A stretch of DNA of 64,000 nucleotides from Sinorhizobium sojae CCBAU 05684 (GTDB lineage: Bacteria > Pseudomonadota > Alphaproteobacteria > Rhizobiales > Rhizobiaceae). The position numbers and the translations under genes were made by a program. Location of the stretch: positions 2,046,001-2,110,000 of the forward strand of contig NZ_CP023067.1 of NCBI RefSeq assembly GCF_002288525.1, written 5' to 3'. Positions 33,902-41,690 of this stretch are shown here, piece by piece. Within the stretch, counting starts at the first letter, position 1. Every line of letters begins with the position of its first letter. The notes under the pieces were generated by a model. The model was not told the DNA's origin. It was given only the letters and a program-made list of their open reading frames with translations, and made no database searches.

Positions 33902-35212
33902 ATGGCAAGACAATACGGCACATATCTACAGGAACGGAACGGGTGGTTCTATTTCCTCTTCACTGTCCCGAAGGACCAGAAGGCACGCTTTGGCGGTAAG
34001 GCTCAAATCCGGAAGTCGCTCGGTGTACCCGTCACGGATCGGAAGACAGCCTTGATAAAGCTCGGTCCGCTGATCGAGCAATACACGGCGATGTGTCAGG
34101 CGACCGATACGGGCGAACTCACCTTTGAGCGGACGAAGGAAGCGGCTGGATATCTCGGCTTCGAATATCGCCCTGCTGAACAATTTCAGGCGGCATCGGT
34201 CGAAGACAGCGTTGCCATGCTTTCGAAGCTCCTAACCGCTCGTGACCTGATTCAGCCGAACGCTATTGAGCGCGCCGCCTTTGGTGGTGCGATTGATGTT
34301 CCCGCCCTATCCGCATCAAAGCTCTACGCTCGATACAAGGAAATCCAGCCCGATAAAGTGGCGGGCAAAAACGAGGTTCAGGCGCAAGTCATCTGGCGGA
34401 AATTTGAACGCACGGCTGAATTCTTCATCGCAAAAATGGGTGACCGCGACATAACAAAGCTGACAAAAAAGGACATTGTCGAGTACCGCGCAAAGCTTGT
34501 CGCTTGCGTCGAGAACGGCGAATTCAAGAGCGATGCTGGAAACAAATATCTGATGAATTTGCGCCAAATGATCCGCGAAGTTATGGAAACGGATTACGAA
34601 GGCGATTTCAAAGACCCCTTCGATAAGGTCAAGAGGATCACCGGCTTCAAGGACGACGCTGCACGACTGCACTTCACCAATGACGAAGCGCGGGCAATTC
34701 GGGTAAAACTGGACACCTTCAAGGGCAATCAGCAATTCAAGGCAATGATGCTTGTCGCCGAAAATACCGGCGCTGGCGTCACCGAACTTTGCTTCTTGGC
34801 ACCGTCCGATATCGTTCTTGATGCGGAGATTCCGCACATCAAGCTTCGCCCGAATGAATTTCGTGCATCCCTAAAAACCGATGAACGCGAACGCGACTTG
34901 CCCCTTATTGGCGTTGCTCTGGATGCTATGAAACAGTACCCTTCCGGATTTGCTGACTACCGCGACCCGAACGGACCCGGAAGAGTTTACAGAGCAGCTT
35001 ACGCCTTAATTAAGCCGGTTGTTCCCGACAAATCATTCGCGGGTTACAGGCATCGTCTCGTGACGCTTCTACGCAATAGCGAAGCAAAAGACCAATTCCA
35101 GAATGCCATTATGGGGCACGCGACGGAAGGAATGGGGGCACATTATGGCGGTCCCGTTTGGCTCAAAAACATGAAAAAAGCATTGGAGGACGCACTACCG
35201 GCAGACGCATAA
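33902..35212 (+). CDS. int: Tyrosine recombinase (phage integrase)
   Basis: A 436-aa integrase. The N-terminal half holds an arm/core-binding SAM-like region; the C-terminal half is the catalytic domain. Visible active-site parts are K in S-L-K-T-D-E-R-E-R-D-L-P-L, R-H in G-Y-R-H-R-L-V-T-L-L-R, H in I-M-G-H-A-T and the Tyr nucleophile in A-H-Y-G-G. The first catalytic Arg, expected in a T-G-A-R-x-x-E-L motif, appears as T-G-A-G-V-T-E-L. It is the leftmost prophage gene, next to the host junction, as expected. No clear ribosome site. Confidence 0.9.
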   Translation: MARQYGTYLQERNGWFYFLFTVPKDQKARFGGKAQIRKSLGVPVTDRKTALIKLGPLIEQYTAMCQATDTGELTFERTKEAAGYLGFEYRPAEQFQAASVEDSVAMLSKLLTARDLIQPNAIERAAFGGAIDVPALSASKLYARYKEIQPDKVAGKNEVQAQVIWRKFERTAEFFIAKMGDRDITKLTKKDIVEYRAKLVACVENGEFKSDAGNKYLMNLRQMIREVMETDYEGDFKDPFDKVKRITGFKDDAARLHFTNDEARAIRVKLDTFKGNQQFKAMMLVAENTGAGVTELCFLAPSDIVLDAEIPHIKLRPNEFRASLKTDERERDLPLIGVALDAMKQYPSGFADYRDPNGPGRVYRAAYALIKPVVPDKSFAGYRHRLVTLLRNSEAKDQFQNAIMGHATEGMGAHYGGPVWLKNMKKALEDALPADA

Positions 35213-35319
35213 CGAGCACGAGAAACCCGAACCTTTTAACATCAACAATATGACGAAAGCGAAAGCAGCAATGCACTATTTTATTATGACCACGTCATAT
35301 CCTACGACGGATATGAAAA

Positions 35320-35532
35320 TTGCAGGAACTGGAATTCACCTACGAAGGCTTGATCAGGAACACGAAGAAGCGCGAACGATTTTTCAGGCTCTATGACCTG
35401 ATCATCAACGACCTAATGCGAGACGGGTATATTCAGGCGGCACGCACAAGGGCGCTTCACAGAAAAGCAATTGCCGACGACATCAAAGAGGCATTCGGAA
35501 TTGAGGTGCCTGATTTGGTGATCACTCAATAG
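35320..35532 (+). CDS. Small phage protein of unknown function
   Basis: A 70-aa charged protein with helical character and no recognised motif. The only in-frame start is TTG 35320 with a weak ACGGA upstream. Codon use is like that of the neighbouring prophage genes. It lies between the integrase and a 35-aa membrane peptide; it might be an excisionase-like or regulatory protein by position, but nothing in the sequence shows that. Confidence 0.5.
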   Translation: MQELEFTYEGLIRNTKKRERFFRLYDLIINDLMRDGYIQAARTRALHRKAIADDIKEAFGIEVPDLVITQ

Positions 35533-35552
35533 AGAACAGACAGGAGAGGAAA

Positions 35553-35660
35553 ATGAAGATCGAAAACCACATGGTTCAATTCACCTACTGGCAAGCGCTC
35601 GTTTGGGCGGCATTGCTCTTTTTGGCGGGTCACGAATGGGGCGGCGCGATACTCGGATGA
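35553..35660 (+). CDS. 35-aa single-span membrane peptide
   Basis: A short frame with a strong AGGAGAGGA site and ATG 35553 encodes a peptide with one hydrophobic helix (about residues 12-25, Y-W-Q-A-L-V-W-A-A-L-L-F-L-A-G). It is followed by a terminator at 35725. Phage peptides of this kind can be holins, lysis regulators or exclusion factors; there is no evidence to choose. Confidence 0.55.
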   Translation: MKIENHMVQFTYWQALVWAALLFLAGHEWGGAILG

Positions 35661-35724
35661 TCCGGACAACGCATGATAAATGGAAGGCTGGTGGATAAAA
35701 CCACCATGACGGCAACCTTCTCCG

Positions 35725-35751
35725 AACCCCGCTGCGATCAACGGCGGGGTT
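35725..35751 (+). terminator. Intrinsic terminator
   Basis: AACCCCGC at 35725-35732 pairs perfectly with GCGGGGTT at 35744-35751 and runs into TTGC, ending the transcript of the integrase-side small genes. Only four bases later comes the promoter-like octamer of the next gene. Confidence 0.8.
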
Positions 35752-35755
35752 TTGC

Positions 35756-35763
35756 ATAAATAG
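35756..35763 (+). promoter_or_regulatory. TAAATA octamer before the 123-aa gene
   Basis: ATAAATAG, three bases before ATG 35767 and directly after a terminator. If it is a T4-late-like promoter, the transcript would be nearly leaderless. Confidence 0.5.
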
Positions 35764-35766
35764 CCG

Positions 35767-36138
35767 ATGCTCAACCAATTCTCCCTGTATCTCATAATCT
35801 GCTTAATCCTGTTGCTCGTAGCGACATCGTCCGGCTTCGCGATATACCGCCGCATCACCCTTGCTGAAATCGCCGTTCTTGAGCAACAGAACGCCACGTA
35901 CAAGCTTGCCGTTGACGAGCAGTCCAAGACTATCGAGACGATGCAACGCGATGCCGAAGCGCTCGCAAAGGCGAACAAGTTCCTGAACGAACGGTTTGCC
36001 GCGACCGAGTCCGAATTCGTCTCGGATGTCTATCGGATCGATGGGATTGACTTCGGGGATATTGACGGACTGCAACAACGGATCAATGACGAGTTTCAGC
36101 GCTCGATAGAGGACTTGCGGAATGCGACAGCCAAATAA
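35767..36138 (+). CDS. Membrane-anchored coiled-coil protein (possible i-spanin)
   Basis: A 123-aa protein with one N-terminal transmembrane helix (about residues 7-27) and a long periplasmic helix/coiled coil (about 33-80, rich in E, Q, K, A), then an acidic tail. This is the plan of Rz-type inner-membrane spanins, though no Rz1 frame is evident. The gene stands alone between two terminators with its own TAAATA octamer, like a moron cassette, so a lysogen-expressed function such as exclusion is equally possible. Confidence 0.7.
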   Translation: MLNQFSLYLIICLILLLVATSSGFAIYRRITLAEIAVLEQQNATYKLAVDEQSKTIETMQRDAEALAKANKFLNERFAATESEFVSDVYRIDGIDFGDIDGLQQRINDEFQRSIEDLRNATAK

Positions 36139-36142
36139 ACGA

Positions 36143-36166
36143 AACCCGCCAATCACGGCGGGTTTT
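36143..36166. terminator. Bidirectional intrinsic terminator
   Basis: AACCCGCC (36143-36150) and GGCGGGTT (36157-36164) form a perfect 8-bp stem followed by a T-run. It ends the 123-aa gene. The minus-strand operon beginning at 40,654 ends just beyond it, so it may serve both directions. Confidence 0.85.
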
Positions 36167-36192
36167 TCGTTGGTGGTTATGTCTGGCGTGGA

Positions 36193-36528
36193 TTATTCAG
36201 CGCGCTTTGTTACATGAGCAAGATACTCGGCATTCTGAAGCTGGAATGTGATTGCTTCAAGCCAAGCAGGATCGGCACGATATTCGCCACGCACGACACC
36301 GCGAAGAGACGACAGAGCTTCATTGAACAACTCTGCTTCGGTGACGGTAGCGGGCTTGGCGGGGGTTTCGGCTTCTGTCTTCTCGGTAAGAGCTTCAGCA
36401 AGCTTATCACCACGCACAAGGGTAATGCGCTTCCCCGGCTGAAGATCGGCAAGCACTTCGCTTGCATCTACGACCTGAAGCGTTTTCCCGGCAAGGAAAT
36501 GGAGTTCGGCGGGGGTTTCGTTTGTCAT
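36193..36528 (-). CDS. Phage protein of unknown function
   Basis: A 111-aa acidic protein, partly helical, with a T-E-K-T-E-A-E-T-P-A-K-P linker in the middle. No motif is recognised. ATG 36528 follows AGGAGATTTAAA, the leader type shared with the next two minus-strand genes; a longer frame to 36,783 overlaps the neighbour and is rejected. It is the last gene of the leftward early operon and has its own TAAATA octamer and hairpin upstream. Confidence 0.65.
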   Translation of the reverse strand: MTNETPAELHFLAGKTLQVVDASEVLADLQPGKRITLVRGDKLAEALTEKTEAETPAKPATVTEAELFNEALSSLRGVVRGEYRADPAWLEAITFQLQNAEYLAHVTKRAE

Positions 36529-36564
36529 TTTGGCTTTAAATCTCCTGTCTTTGAAAACGAAGGT

Positions 36565-36638
36565 GTTCCGGCGCTGCATCGGTATTGTGCCGCATTGGAT
36601 GATGTCCACCCTCTCAGCACCGGAACGGAAATATTTAG
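36565..36638 (-). promoter_or_regulatory. Octamer and hairpin leader of the 111-aa gene
   Basis: On the minus strand CTAAATAT (36638-36631) is followed by a 10-bp stem (36626-36617 with 36574-36565, one G-U pair) and then the AGGAGA ribosome site of ATG 36528. The layout repeats that of two other minus-strand leaders. Confidence 0.45.
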
Positions 36639-36661
36639 AAAATTGGTGTGCTTGGCGGGGA

Positions 36662-37153
36662 TTAAGCGGGAGTGGCGGTGCGGGCTTTTTCCCATGCGAG
36701 CCATTGACGAGCGCGTTCAAGCAGGAATTCACCAGCGTCATTGTCAAAGCCGGATTCTTCGAAGAGCTTGCCAAGTGATTCAATGCCTTCTTTCAGATTG
36801 GCAATGAAAGGTTCCGCGAGCGCGTCAATTTCGTTCCGCTTCAGGTCAACAATCTCTAATGTGCCGTAGTCCGTCACCACGAAGTCAGTAGGTTCGTAGA
36901 CATTAAGCCGTTTTCCATACTCAACACCAAGTGCGCGACCATCTGGAATGGTGACCTTCTCTGCATAACCGCCGTCTTCGTAAATGCGCCGAACCACATC
37001 GATCAGAATTCTTTCCGTAACAAATTTGCCCGGAAGGTTCATGAGCATCATCATCCAAGCTTCGGTGCTGTCTGCGCTCTTCCAAGCGGTGTATGCCGGG
37101 GTAGCGGCAACGGTAACGGCGTCTTCCGGGATAAGATCGGGAATTCTTGTCAT
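36662..37153 (-). CDS. Phage protein of unknown function
   Basis: A 163-aa acidic protein with a central beta-rich stretch and helical C-terminus; no motif recognised. A strong AGGAGATATTTC leader precedes ATG 37153. Its 3' end (P-A-stop) and following bases, GGCGGGGATTAAGCGGG in plus orientation, are shared with the next gene upstream at 37198, which suggests module duplication or exchange. Confidence 0.7.
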   Translation of the reverse strand: MTRIPDLIPEDAVTVAATPAYTAWKSADSTEAWMMMLMNLPGKFVTERILIDVVRRIYEDGGYAEKVTIPDGRALGVEYGKRLNVYEPTDFVVTDYGTLEIVDLKRNEIDALAEPFIANLKEGIESLGKLFEESGFDNDAGEFLLERARQWLAWEKARTATPA

Positions 37154-37197
37154 ATGAAATATCTCCTGTTTTTGAAAATCAATTTTGGCGGCGGGGA

Positions 37198-37554
37198 TTA
37201 AGCGGGATTGGCTGCGCGCTTTGCTTCAACAAGCTCATCAAGCAGGGGCAACAGTACTAAGAACTTTTCATGCCGAAGCTGGCACGTCGTTTCGAACTCA
37301 TCGGACTTGGCGGACCACTCCGGATCGTGCTCTTCCATGCTGTCTATCTCTTGCTTTTGCGCACGCACAAGCGCACCCATTCGCACATATTCCGCCAGAA
37401 TAGATTTCAGTTCTGCATTGTCAGAGCGCCGCATTAGCGCTTCACTTCCCATCTTTAGAGCCTCATAAAGGTCATCGCTATCGGGTCGCTTTCTATCGAT
37501 GTTGTTTGCGGCTCTATGGAAGCGGATTCGGTCCATTTCTATAATATTGGTCAT
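37198..37554 (-). CDS. Phage protein of unknown function
   Basis: A 118-aa largely helical, charged protein; no motif is recognised. ATG 37554 has AGGAGATATTTC upstream, nearly identical to the leader of the 163-aa gene, and N-P-A-stop at the end. An intrinsic terminator sits only 33 nt before the start codon, inside a complex leader (37588-37725), so expression must depend on readthrough or another promoter. Confidence 0.7.
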   Translation of the reverse strand: MTNIIEMDRIRFHRAANNIDRKRPDSDDLYEALKMGSEALMRRSDNAELKSILAEYVRMGALVRAQKQEIDSMEEHDPEWSAKSDEFETTCQLRHEKFLVLLPLLDELVEAKRAANPA

Positions 37555-37587
37555 GCGAAATATCTCCTGTTGTTTGAAAATGAAAAA

Positions 37588-37725
37588 GGGTTCAGATGCG
37601 CCGGTCGGAATGGCATCTGAACCCCTGATCAAAGAGACATTTAACGTAAAGGAATACGACTCCGATCAATGGCTAAGGAATTCAGCCATCCGACCGGCTT
37701 TCGTATTCCTTATGTTTGTATTTAG
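37588..37725 (-). promoter_or_regulatory. Structured leader with terminator and loop-pairing (candidate attenuator RNA)
   Basis: In minus-strand order: CTAAATAC octamer (37725-37718); an 11-bp stem (37711-37701 with 37659-37649) enclosing a 6-bp hairpin (ATGGCT/AGCCAT); then a 12-bp terminator stem (37624-37613 with 37599-37588) followed by six T. Ten bases of the terminator loop (37600-37609) are perfectly complementary to 37689-37698 inside the first structure, allowing a kissing or antiterminator pairing. The ribosome site and ATG 37554 follow directly. Confidence 0.6.
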
Positions 37726-37769
37726 TGGAATTGGAATTGATGGGCGGCATCAGTGAAGTGCCGCCGAAT

Positions 37770-38270
37770 TTAGACGTACCGTAGCGCCAATTCCCGTGCG
37801 TTCTCGCTAATAGCGGTTTCGGCACGGTTTCTTGCCAGTTCAGCATCATTGACAGCCCGTAGCGCTGCTTCAAATGCCTTGCGGGATGCCTTTTGTTCGG
37901 GTGTCCCGGCATCACCCAACATCGTGGCGCGAGCACGCTCAAGAGCGCGGGCGCACTGTTCATAGTCAATGTGTGCGTCAATCAGTGCGGATTCTAATTC
38001 GGATCGGTTATCAAACATAGGCAAGTCGCAATTCCTCGTGTTGTTCTGGTCGCGTGTGCGCCTTTCTTTGTCGTCAAATTTTTCTCTGATCTCGCGTGCG
38101 CTCCTGATGTGCAGGAGTATATCGCGGCGGTCCCAATCTTCCGGGAATTCGTCCAAAATTGCGAACATCAGGGCAAGGAATTCCGCCGACAAATCCAGCT
38201 TGCTATCGAGAAGGTCAATCGGCTCTTCGGTTGGGGTGCGGTAGTGATCGAGTGGTATAACGTTGTTCAT
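37770..38270 (-). CDS. Phage protein of unknown function
   Basis: A 166-aa charged helical protein beginning M-N-N-V-I-P-L-D-H-Y-R. The second half is a long heptad-like helix (E-R-A-R-A...E-A-A-L-R-A-V-N-D-A-E). No enzyme motif is seen. It lies 35 bp downstream of the helicase-primase gene, so it is probably co-expressed with it and may be a replication partner. Codon use fits the prophage. Confidence 0.65.
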   Translation of the reverse strand: MNNVIPLDHYRTPTEEPIDLLDSKLDLSAEFLALMFAILDEFPEDWDRRDILLHIRSAREIREKFDDKERRTRDQNNTRNCDLPMFDNRSELESALIDAHIDYEQCARALERARATMLGDAGTPEQKASRKAFEAALRAVNDAELARNRAETAISENARELALRYV

Positions 38271-38305
38271 GTCCTTTCGTGCTCAAATGAAAGTTGGGTT
38301 GCTGA

Positions 38306-40654
38306 TTAAACCGCCGAAGGGGAGCGGTTCCCCTTCCATGCGTATACGTTTCTTACAGTCGTTTTAGCGTCACGGTCGGTGCCTTCGCCAAAACGATTGC
38401 GCTCGCATGCCGTGGATAGGAATGCGTTGGTCTCATATTCAGTCCAGCCGTTCTTCTTCAGTTCGATGGCACATCGAAACAGATGCTCATTCCCCTTGCC
38501 TTCTCCGGGCTTCGTTTCCCATTTGGCAAGAATCGTTTCGGGGTCCAGTCGCTCGGCAGTAGCTTTTGGTGCCGGGGCATTCTCAAATGTTGCGGCTGCT
38601 TCAGGGTCGAAGACCTGATTGCGGCTAAGGAACCATTTCACGTCAAGAAACTTGGCTTCGAAAGCCATACCACCAGCCATAATGTGGCGTTTGATGAAAA
38701 AGCCATGCCCGCTATCAGGAACGGTAGGGCTAAAGAACCGGGAATTGATAGACAATTTGCTTCGGTCGATGGGATAGTCTTTCGGGCGCTTATCCAGTTC
38801 AAAATAGGTGGCAATGTCAGCAACCACCAACTCGATAATGCGCCTGTAATTTTCGGCATTGACTGCTTCGGAAAGTCCAATGACAACGCGAAAGCTGTAC
38901 AGGTCCGCCGTGTTGGAACGTGACGCATAAATGAAATGGGACCAACCACAATCGTAAAGGAAATCAGATAGCGGCTTCGGCGGCAACCTCGCTTCGTCAA
39001 TATCGAGGATCGCAAGCTTTGTGGATTTGATGTTTCCCTTGAGCTTGTGGTTATTGAGGTCGCTTAGATCGCCTTCCCTGAATTGCGGGCGGGGTGCGTT
39101 CGCTGGCAGGACCAGATTGTTCGCGTCTTCCTCGCACTTCGAAGTGAGCTTCCACCAGTCCATTGGGTTTTGCCGAAGGAACTTGGATTCCTTCTTCTCC
39201 CAATGAATGATTTTGAAACCGTCATACTGCTCGGTAAGCGCGTGGTCGTCTCGAATGGCTTTCGCGCGCGCGCGGCTGTTCTTTGACCGTTCGGTGGACG
39301 TCGCGGCTTCGACTTGGGCTCCCCACAACTCAGGAATGCCGATATCAAGCGGCTTAGGGTTGGCGCATTTAAACTTCCGCTGAAGCGCATTCGCGGCGGC
39401 ACGATCCAAGACAATTAAATGTACCTCTGCATCACTCGCATAGTCGCGGATGCTGGTGCGCGCCATAAACTGATAATGTCCTTCGTAAGGGATCGACTCC
39501 TTCACGTCTTCGCTTGTCTGCCCATATCGGTCACGCTTGTGATTGAAGACAGCCGGGGGCGGGTTTACCGGGGCAAGGTGTAGAGCAATGTTGATGTGCT
39601 TAAACCCGTCGATACCCTTCACATTGGAAGGAAGGCGGATACCGGGAAGACCTTTGCCTTCATATTTCCAATGATAGGGATCGCCGTTTTCGTCCGCCTT
39701 GCGGGTACAGAAGATGTAAGGCGCATTACCGAGTTCCGGATGGGCGGCAACCGCATCAGCCACACAATCGAGGAAATATTGATAACCGAGTTGGTTCAGC
39801 CTGTACCAAGTGCCATGCTCTTCCGACAGGAACCAAATCTTGATCAGATGGGACTTCAGTTCGGAAACATCCTTGCGAAGGTTCTCGCAAAGCGGATGGT
39901 CCTCAAAATCAGCCACGTCCTGCCACTGATGAAAGAAATCAGCATTGTGGATGTTAGCAGCCGCGATGGTGGCAGATCGGTAAACCGAAATGATCGACGG
40001 CTTAAACGACTGATAGAAGGTGACGTACGGGGTCTCACCAGCCTTCCATTTAAGGATTTCCGATGCTCGGACTTCAACACGAACATCCTGACTGTTGGTG
40101 ATTGCGTAGCAAAGATTGATAAACTTCTTGTTGTAGGAAATGACCGAGTCTTCGTCTTCGTTGCGGTACTCCTTCAAGATCGCTTCGATTTCCAAGGCGA
40201 CTTGTGGTGTCAAACGAAGCTCGTAGTAGCTGCTTTCCGCCGTGATCTGGTGATCAAACAGGATGTTCATCACTTCCTGTATCCGCTTGGGCATCTTCTT
40301 AAACCGAACGGTCTTTTCGATGGTCGGAACCTCGTCAATAAAGAGGTCGTATTGTTCGGTGCCGGGATATCTACCAAGCACAACCGAATGATCGGCGAAG
40401 ATGATACGGTACTTCCCGGAAGCGACAGCCGTGCGGAACTTTGACCGGCATTTCTTGTCTGTCTTGGTCGAGATGACCAAGATTTCGTCTTCGCTCGCGC
40501 CATTGGCGATAAGCCGTTCTTTGATTTCGAGGGAGAGTTTGTGCTGTTGGGTGCCGATAATCGCTTTGGTGTCTGTCGTGGCAAGGTGCTCAACAATCTG
40601 ATGTGTCTTGCCTCTCGCTACACCGGCATCCATAAGAAAAATTTTCTGCTTCAT
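38306..40654 (-). CDS. Phage helicase-primase replication protein
   Basis: A 782-aa protein. The N-terminus has a P-loop-like D-A-G-V-A-R-G-K-T (residues 9-17) and, about residue 106, L-F-I-D-E-V-P-T (Walker B-like), as in DEAD-type or D5N-related helicases. The C-terminal third contains L-A-I-L-D-I-D-E and Y-S-F-R-V-V-I-G, resembling the D-x-D of archaeo-eukaryotic-type primases, followed by a PriCT-like helical end. It is the only obvious replication gene in the window. The leader carries a terminator hairpin and an RBS-complementary segment. Confidence 0.7.
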   Translation of the reverse strand: MKQKIFLMDAGVARGKTHQIVEHLATTDTKAIIGTQQHKLSLEIKERLIANGASEDEILVISTKTDKKCRSKFRTAVASGKYRIIFADHSVVLGRYPGTEQYDLFIDEVPTIEKTVRFKKMPKRIQEVMNILFDHQITAESSYYELRLTPQVALEIEAILKEYRNEDEDSVISYNKKFINLCYAITNSQDVRVEVRASEILKWKAGETPYVTFYQSFKPSIISVYRSATIAAANIHNADFFHQWQDVADFEDHPLCENLRKDVSELKSHLIKIWFLSEEHGTWYRLNQLGYQYFLDCVADAVAAHPELGNAPYIFCTRKADENGDPYHWKYEGKGLPGIRLPSNVKGIDGFKHINIALHLAPVNPPPAVFNHKRDRYGQTSEDVKESIPYEGHYQFMARTSIRDYASDAEVHLIVLDRAAANALQRKFKCANPKPLDIGIPELWGAQVEAATSTERSKNSRARAKAIRDDHALTEQYDGFKIIHWEKKESKFLRQNPMDWWKLTSKCEEDANNLVLPANAPRPQFREGDLSDLNNHKLKGNIKSTKLAILDIDEARLPPKPLSDFLYDCGWSHFIYASRSNTADLYSFRVVIGLSEAVNAENYRRIIELVVADIATYFELDKRPKDYPIDRSKLSINSRFFSPTVPDSGHGFFIKRHIMAGGMAFEAKFLDVKWFLSRNQVFDPEAAATFENAPAPKATAERLDPETILAKWETKPGEGKGNEHLFRCAIELKKNGWTEYETNAFLSTACERNRFGEGTDRDAKTTVRNVYAWKGNRSPSAV

Positions 40655-40656
40655 TA

Positions 40657-40845
40657 ATCGAGTTTCCGTTAAAAATTAAAGTACAAAATGAAAAGGTCTC
40701 TGTGCTGTCCGGGCAGGAACACAGAGACCTTTCAATAATTCTTTCACGTACTATTTTATCAGGAAACTCGATGCAAAGCCGTTCAACAATGACCCGTTGA
40801 TAACAGAGTCATTTGCCCGGACTTTGCATCAACTGTAGTATATAG
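40657..40845 (-). promoter_or_regulatory. Structured leader of the helicase-primase gene
   Basis: Minus-strand order: a TATACT-like -10 (40845-40833 region); a 9-bp stem (40830-40822 with 40778-40770); a segment (40772-40762) perfectly complementary over 11 nt to 40667-40657, which covers the ribosome site just before ATG 40654; then a perfect 13-bp terminator hairpin (40732-40720 with 40704-40692) with a short T-run. Both transcription and translation starts could be switched by alternative folding. Confidence 0.55.
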
Positions 40846-41125
40846 TAATCTCGACACCTTCGGAGACACACGGAAACGTGCGTTATTAAAAAACTGACGA
40901 TGTCTTGATTTATTTTCGGCTCAGGTGGGATTGCCCGACACAATATGTCTCCTGAACCGTGTTTTGAATTATATAACGTTCCTATAGTACATTCAAGCAC
41001 AAATTGAAATTCTGTAGAAGAAATAACTTCGTTTGATTTTAAATTTCGACTGGCTTCGTCTTCGCTCCTTCGTCGCTCAGTTTAACAGGTCTGTTCAGTT
41101 CAGCTAATTCGGGATAACGAGGCGG

Positions 41126-41282
41126 GAGTCTGTTACTATCGGTCTAAGAGAGGTATATTTGAGTCGAATTTCAAGCGCAGCGATTCTCTATAGATGGTCT
41201 GTCTTTAGAAAAACGTTGCATATAAAAATCGACTCAATAAAGAGTCAAGTAATCCTTCTCTTAGACTATCAATAACAGACTC
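41126..41282. other. 157-bp nested inverted-repeat structure in a gene-free region
   Basis: Arms 41126-41151 and 41257-41282 pair over 10 outer and 9 inner bases (GAGTCTGTTA/TAACAGACTC, TCTAAGAGA/TCTCTTAGA) with 7 unpaired in between. Inside, TTGAGTCGA (41159-41167) pairs perfectly with TCGACTCAA (41229-41237). Two GAA-loop hairpins follow at 41327-41353. The 856-bp region 40,655-41,510 has no convincing gene. A replication origin or a structured RNA are possible. Confidence 0.6.
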
Positions 41283-41392
41283 GCGCGAAGCCCTTGCCCA
41301 ACACGTCATCCAAGACACCTGTTACATGCCCGAAGGGCACTTGCCGAAGGCAAGACAGCCAATCCATAGCCATCGGCAACGTTCTCGATTTG

Positions 41393-41413
41393 ATATGTAA
41401 CAGTATTACATAT
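41393..41413. promoter_or_regulatory. Operator-like palindrome
   Basis: ATATGTAA and TTACATAT, separated by 5 nt, form a perfect 8-bp inverted repeat typical of phage repressor operators. No recognisable CI-type repressor gene is in the window. Confidence 0.4.
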
Positions 41414-41510
41414 GAACAAATTCTGAACTTGTATATACAAATACTTCTACCGTTGACCACGTATTCCGCCCGCGCCGCGTGAGCCGCCCCGGAATCCGCC
41501 CAAAACCCGT

Positions 41511-41690
41511 TCAATATTGAACAATACCGCTCCAAATCAGTAAAGCCCACATCAGCACGGAAGAGACCCGCCACAGCACGGTAATGACGACGAGACAGGT
41601 TATCGCATAGCGACCAACTGCCGACCCGCCGAACGCGCCAAGGGAATTCAATTTCAGTTGTTCATTCTCCGGGGAATTGCGCTTGGACAA
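41511..41690 (-). CDS. Possible 59-aa membrane peptide with TTG start
   Basis: CAGGAG followed six bases later by TTG 41690 opens a 59-codon frame ending at 41511. The product has a polar N-terminal third and a hydrophobic helix (about residues 27-55, rich in V, L, I and W). The ribosome site and the single clean membrane helix favour a real gene; the rare start and lack of family keep confidence low. The remaining gap 41,691-42,131 shows no other gene. Confidence 0.4.
   Translation of the reverse strand: MSKRNSPENEQLKLNSLGAFGGSAVGRYAITCLVVITVLWRVSSVLMWALLIWSGIVQY

Noticed and set aside
39596-40444. 282-codon frame opposite the helicase-primase
   Set aside because: Antisense to a gene with clear motifs on the other strand; no ribosome site.
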